Positions 5,591 through 6,064 of a DNA stretch of 6,064 bases are shown piece by piece (the stretch's first letter is position 1; each line of letters begins with the position of its first letter). Position numbers and translations under genes: made by a program. Origin of the DNA: an uncultured Rhodospirillales bacterium (GTDB lineage: Bacteria > Pseudomonadota > Alphaproteobacteria > ATCC43930 > CGMCC-115725); assembly GCA_903897565.1 (NCBI GenBank), contig CAIUCF010000782.1, positions 1 through 6,064 of the forward strand, read 5' to 3'. The notes beneath the pieces were generated by a model that did not search any database, was not told the DNA's origin, and saw only the letters and a list, made by a program, of their open reading frames with translations.

Positions 5591-6064
5591 TTAGCCGGAG
5601 TTCGCTCCCAGCGCCGCGAGCGCTTCCTCGGCGGCCCTCACGCCACTCTCGTAGGCGCCGTGGGCCGTCGAGAAATCCGAGCGATGGGTCGCCTCGCCGG
5701 CGAAGAATAGCCGGTCGTCGAAGGGTCGCGCCAACACCGCGCGGGCACCGGCATGACCCGGCAAGGCGTGGCTATAGGCGCCGCCGATCATCGCGCTGCC
5801 CGCCCAGTCGGATGCCGCGAGCGGCCGCAAACAGCCGCGGACGCTCGAGCCATAGAGCTGGACGAGCTGGTCGATGGCCCGCGCGAAGGCGAGATCCTGC
5901 CCATCTCTCGCGAGGGCCCGCGCCCCGGCGCCGCCGAAGAAGCACTCGATCACCGGGCGGCCGAAGGGGCGGATGTAATAGCTGCCGGTCGCCGCGTCCT
6001 CGGGATCGCCGAGGACATGGCTCTCGGGCGCGAAGGGGCTGGCGCCGGTAATTTCGAGAAACAG
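5591..6064 (-). CDS. FAD-dependent amine oxidase (flavin monoamine oxidase family), C-terminal part
   Basis: The reading frame is open to the window edge at 6064, so the N-terminus and its dinucleotide-binding motif lie outside; 157 C-terminal residues are visible. In window numbering they include SYYIRPFG (28-35) and IECFFGG (39-45). Trp87, followed by GGAYSHALPG (94-103), matches the conserved W...GSYS..PG stretch before the FAD site. RLFFAGEATH (118-127) and HGAYESGVRAAEEAL (135-149) form the C-terminal FAD-binding motif shared by monoamine and polyamine oxidases. Such enzymes oxidise amines to imines using oxygen, releasing peroxide. The frame is intact to a TAA at 5591-5593. A GTG at 5951-5953 within the frame is not a plausible start, because homologous sequence continues upstream of it. 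Whether the substrate is a monoamine, polyamine or amino acid cannot be told from this fragment. The gene is convergent with the dehydrogenase, so it is probably a separate transcription unit. Confidence 0.88.
   Translation of the reverse strand: MFLEITGASPFAPESHVLGDPEDAATGSYYIRPFGRPVIECFFGGAGARALARDGQDLAFARAIDQLVQLYGSSVRGCLRPLAASDWAGSAMIGGAYSHALPGHAGARAVLARPFDDRLFFAGEATHRSDFSTAHGAYESGVRAAEEALAALGANSG

Noticed and set aside
1..6064. Search for CRISPR arrays, tRNA genes, insertion-sequence ends, attachment sites and long repeats
   Set aside because: No regularly spaced repeats, cloverleaf-like sequences, transposase genes or long direct or inverted repeats were seen by eye. This was a manual reading, so weak cases could be missed.

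Overview
This 6.06-kb window is GC-rich bacterial chromosome. The third codon position is strongly G/C, genes are tightly packed, and long antisense open frames run opposite almost every real gene. Codon use and protein sequences suggest an alphaproteobacterium, perhaps of the Hyphomicrobiales, but this is inference: there is no rRNA or other lineage marker. No tRNA, rRNA, CRISPR array, insertion sequence, phage gene or integration site was seen.

Layout. Positions 1-156 hold no gene I can support, only a leader with two possible hairpins. A plus-strand SMP-30/gluconolactonase-type hydrolase follows (157-1035), then a small cytosolic FKBP-type prolyl isomerase (1135-1497). The FKBP gene converges on a minus-strand ABC-F ATPase (1540-3168), with a perfect 8-bp GC-rich stem in the gap. 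Upstream of the ABC-F gene, also on the minus strand, is a family III (CaiB/BaiF) CoA-transferase (3317-4495). A 273-bp divergent region (4496-4768) separates it from a plus-strand short-chain dehydrogenase/reductase (4769-5512). The dehydrogenase converges on the C-terminal part of a minus-strand FAD-dependent amine oxidase (5591 to the window edge), with an 11-bp imperfect stem-loop between them.

How the genes may work together. The divergent CoA-transferase and NAD-type dehydrogenase look like a small catabolic pair, in which one enzyme makes a CoA thioester and the other oxidises a hydroxyl group. The lactonase-type hydrolase and the flavin amine oxidase fit a general carbon/nitrogen scavenging neighbourhood, but nothing shows that all four share a pathway. 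FKBP and ABC-F are protein-folding and ribosome-associated housekeeping types and are probably unrelated to the metabolic genes.

I found no convincing undescribed system. The best second looks are the divergent control region with its inverted repeats, the two convergent-gene hairpins that lack T-tracts, and the unassigned substrates of the CoA-transferase/dehydrogenase pair.
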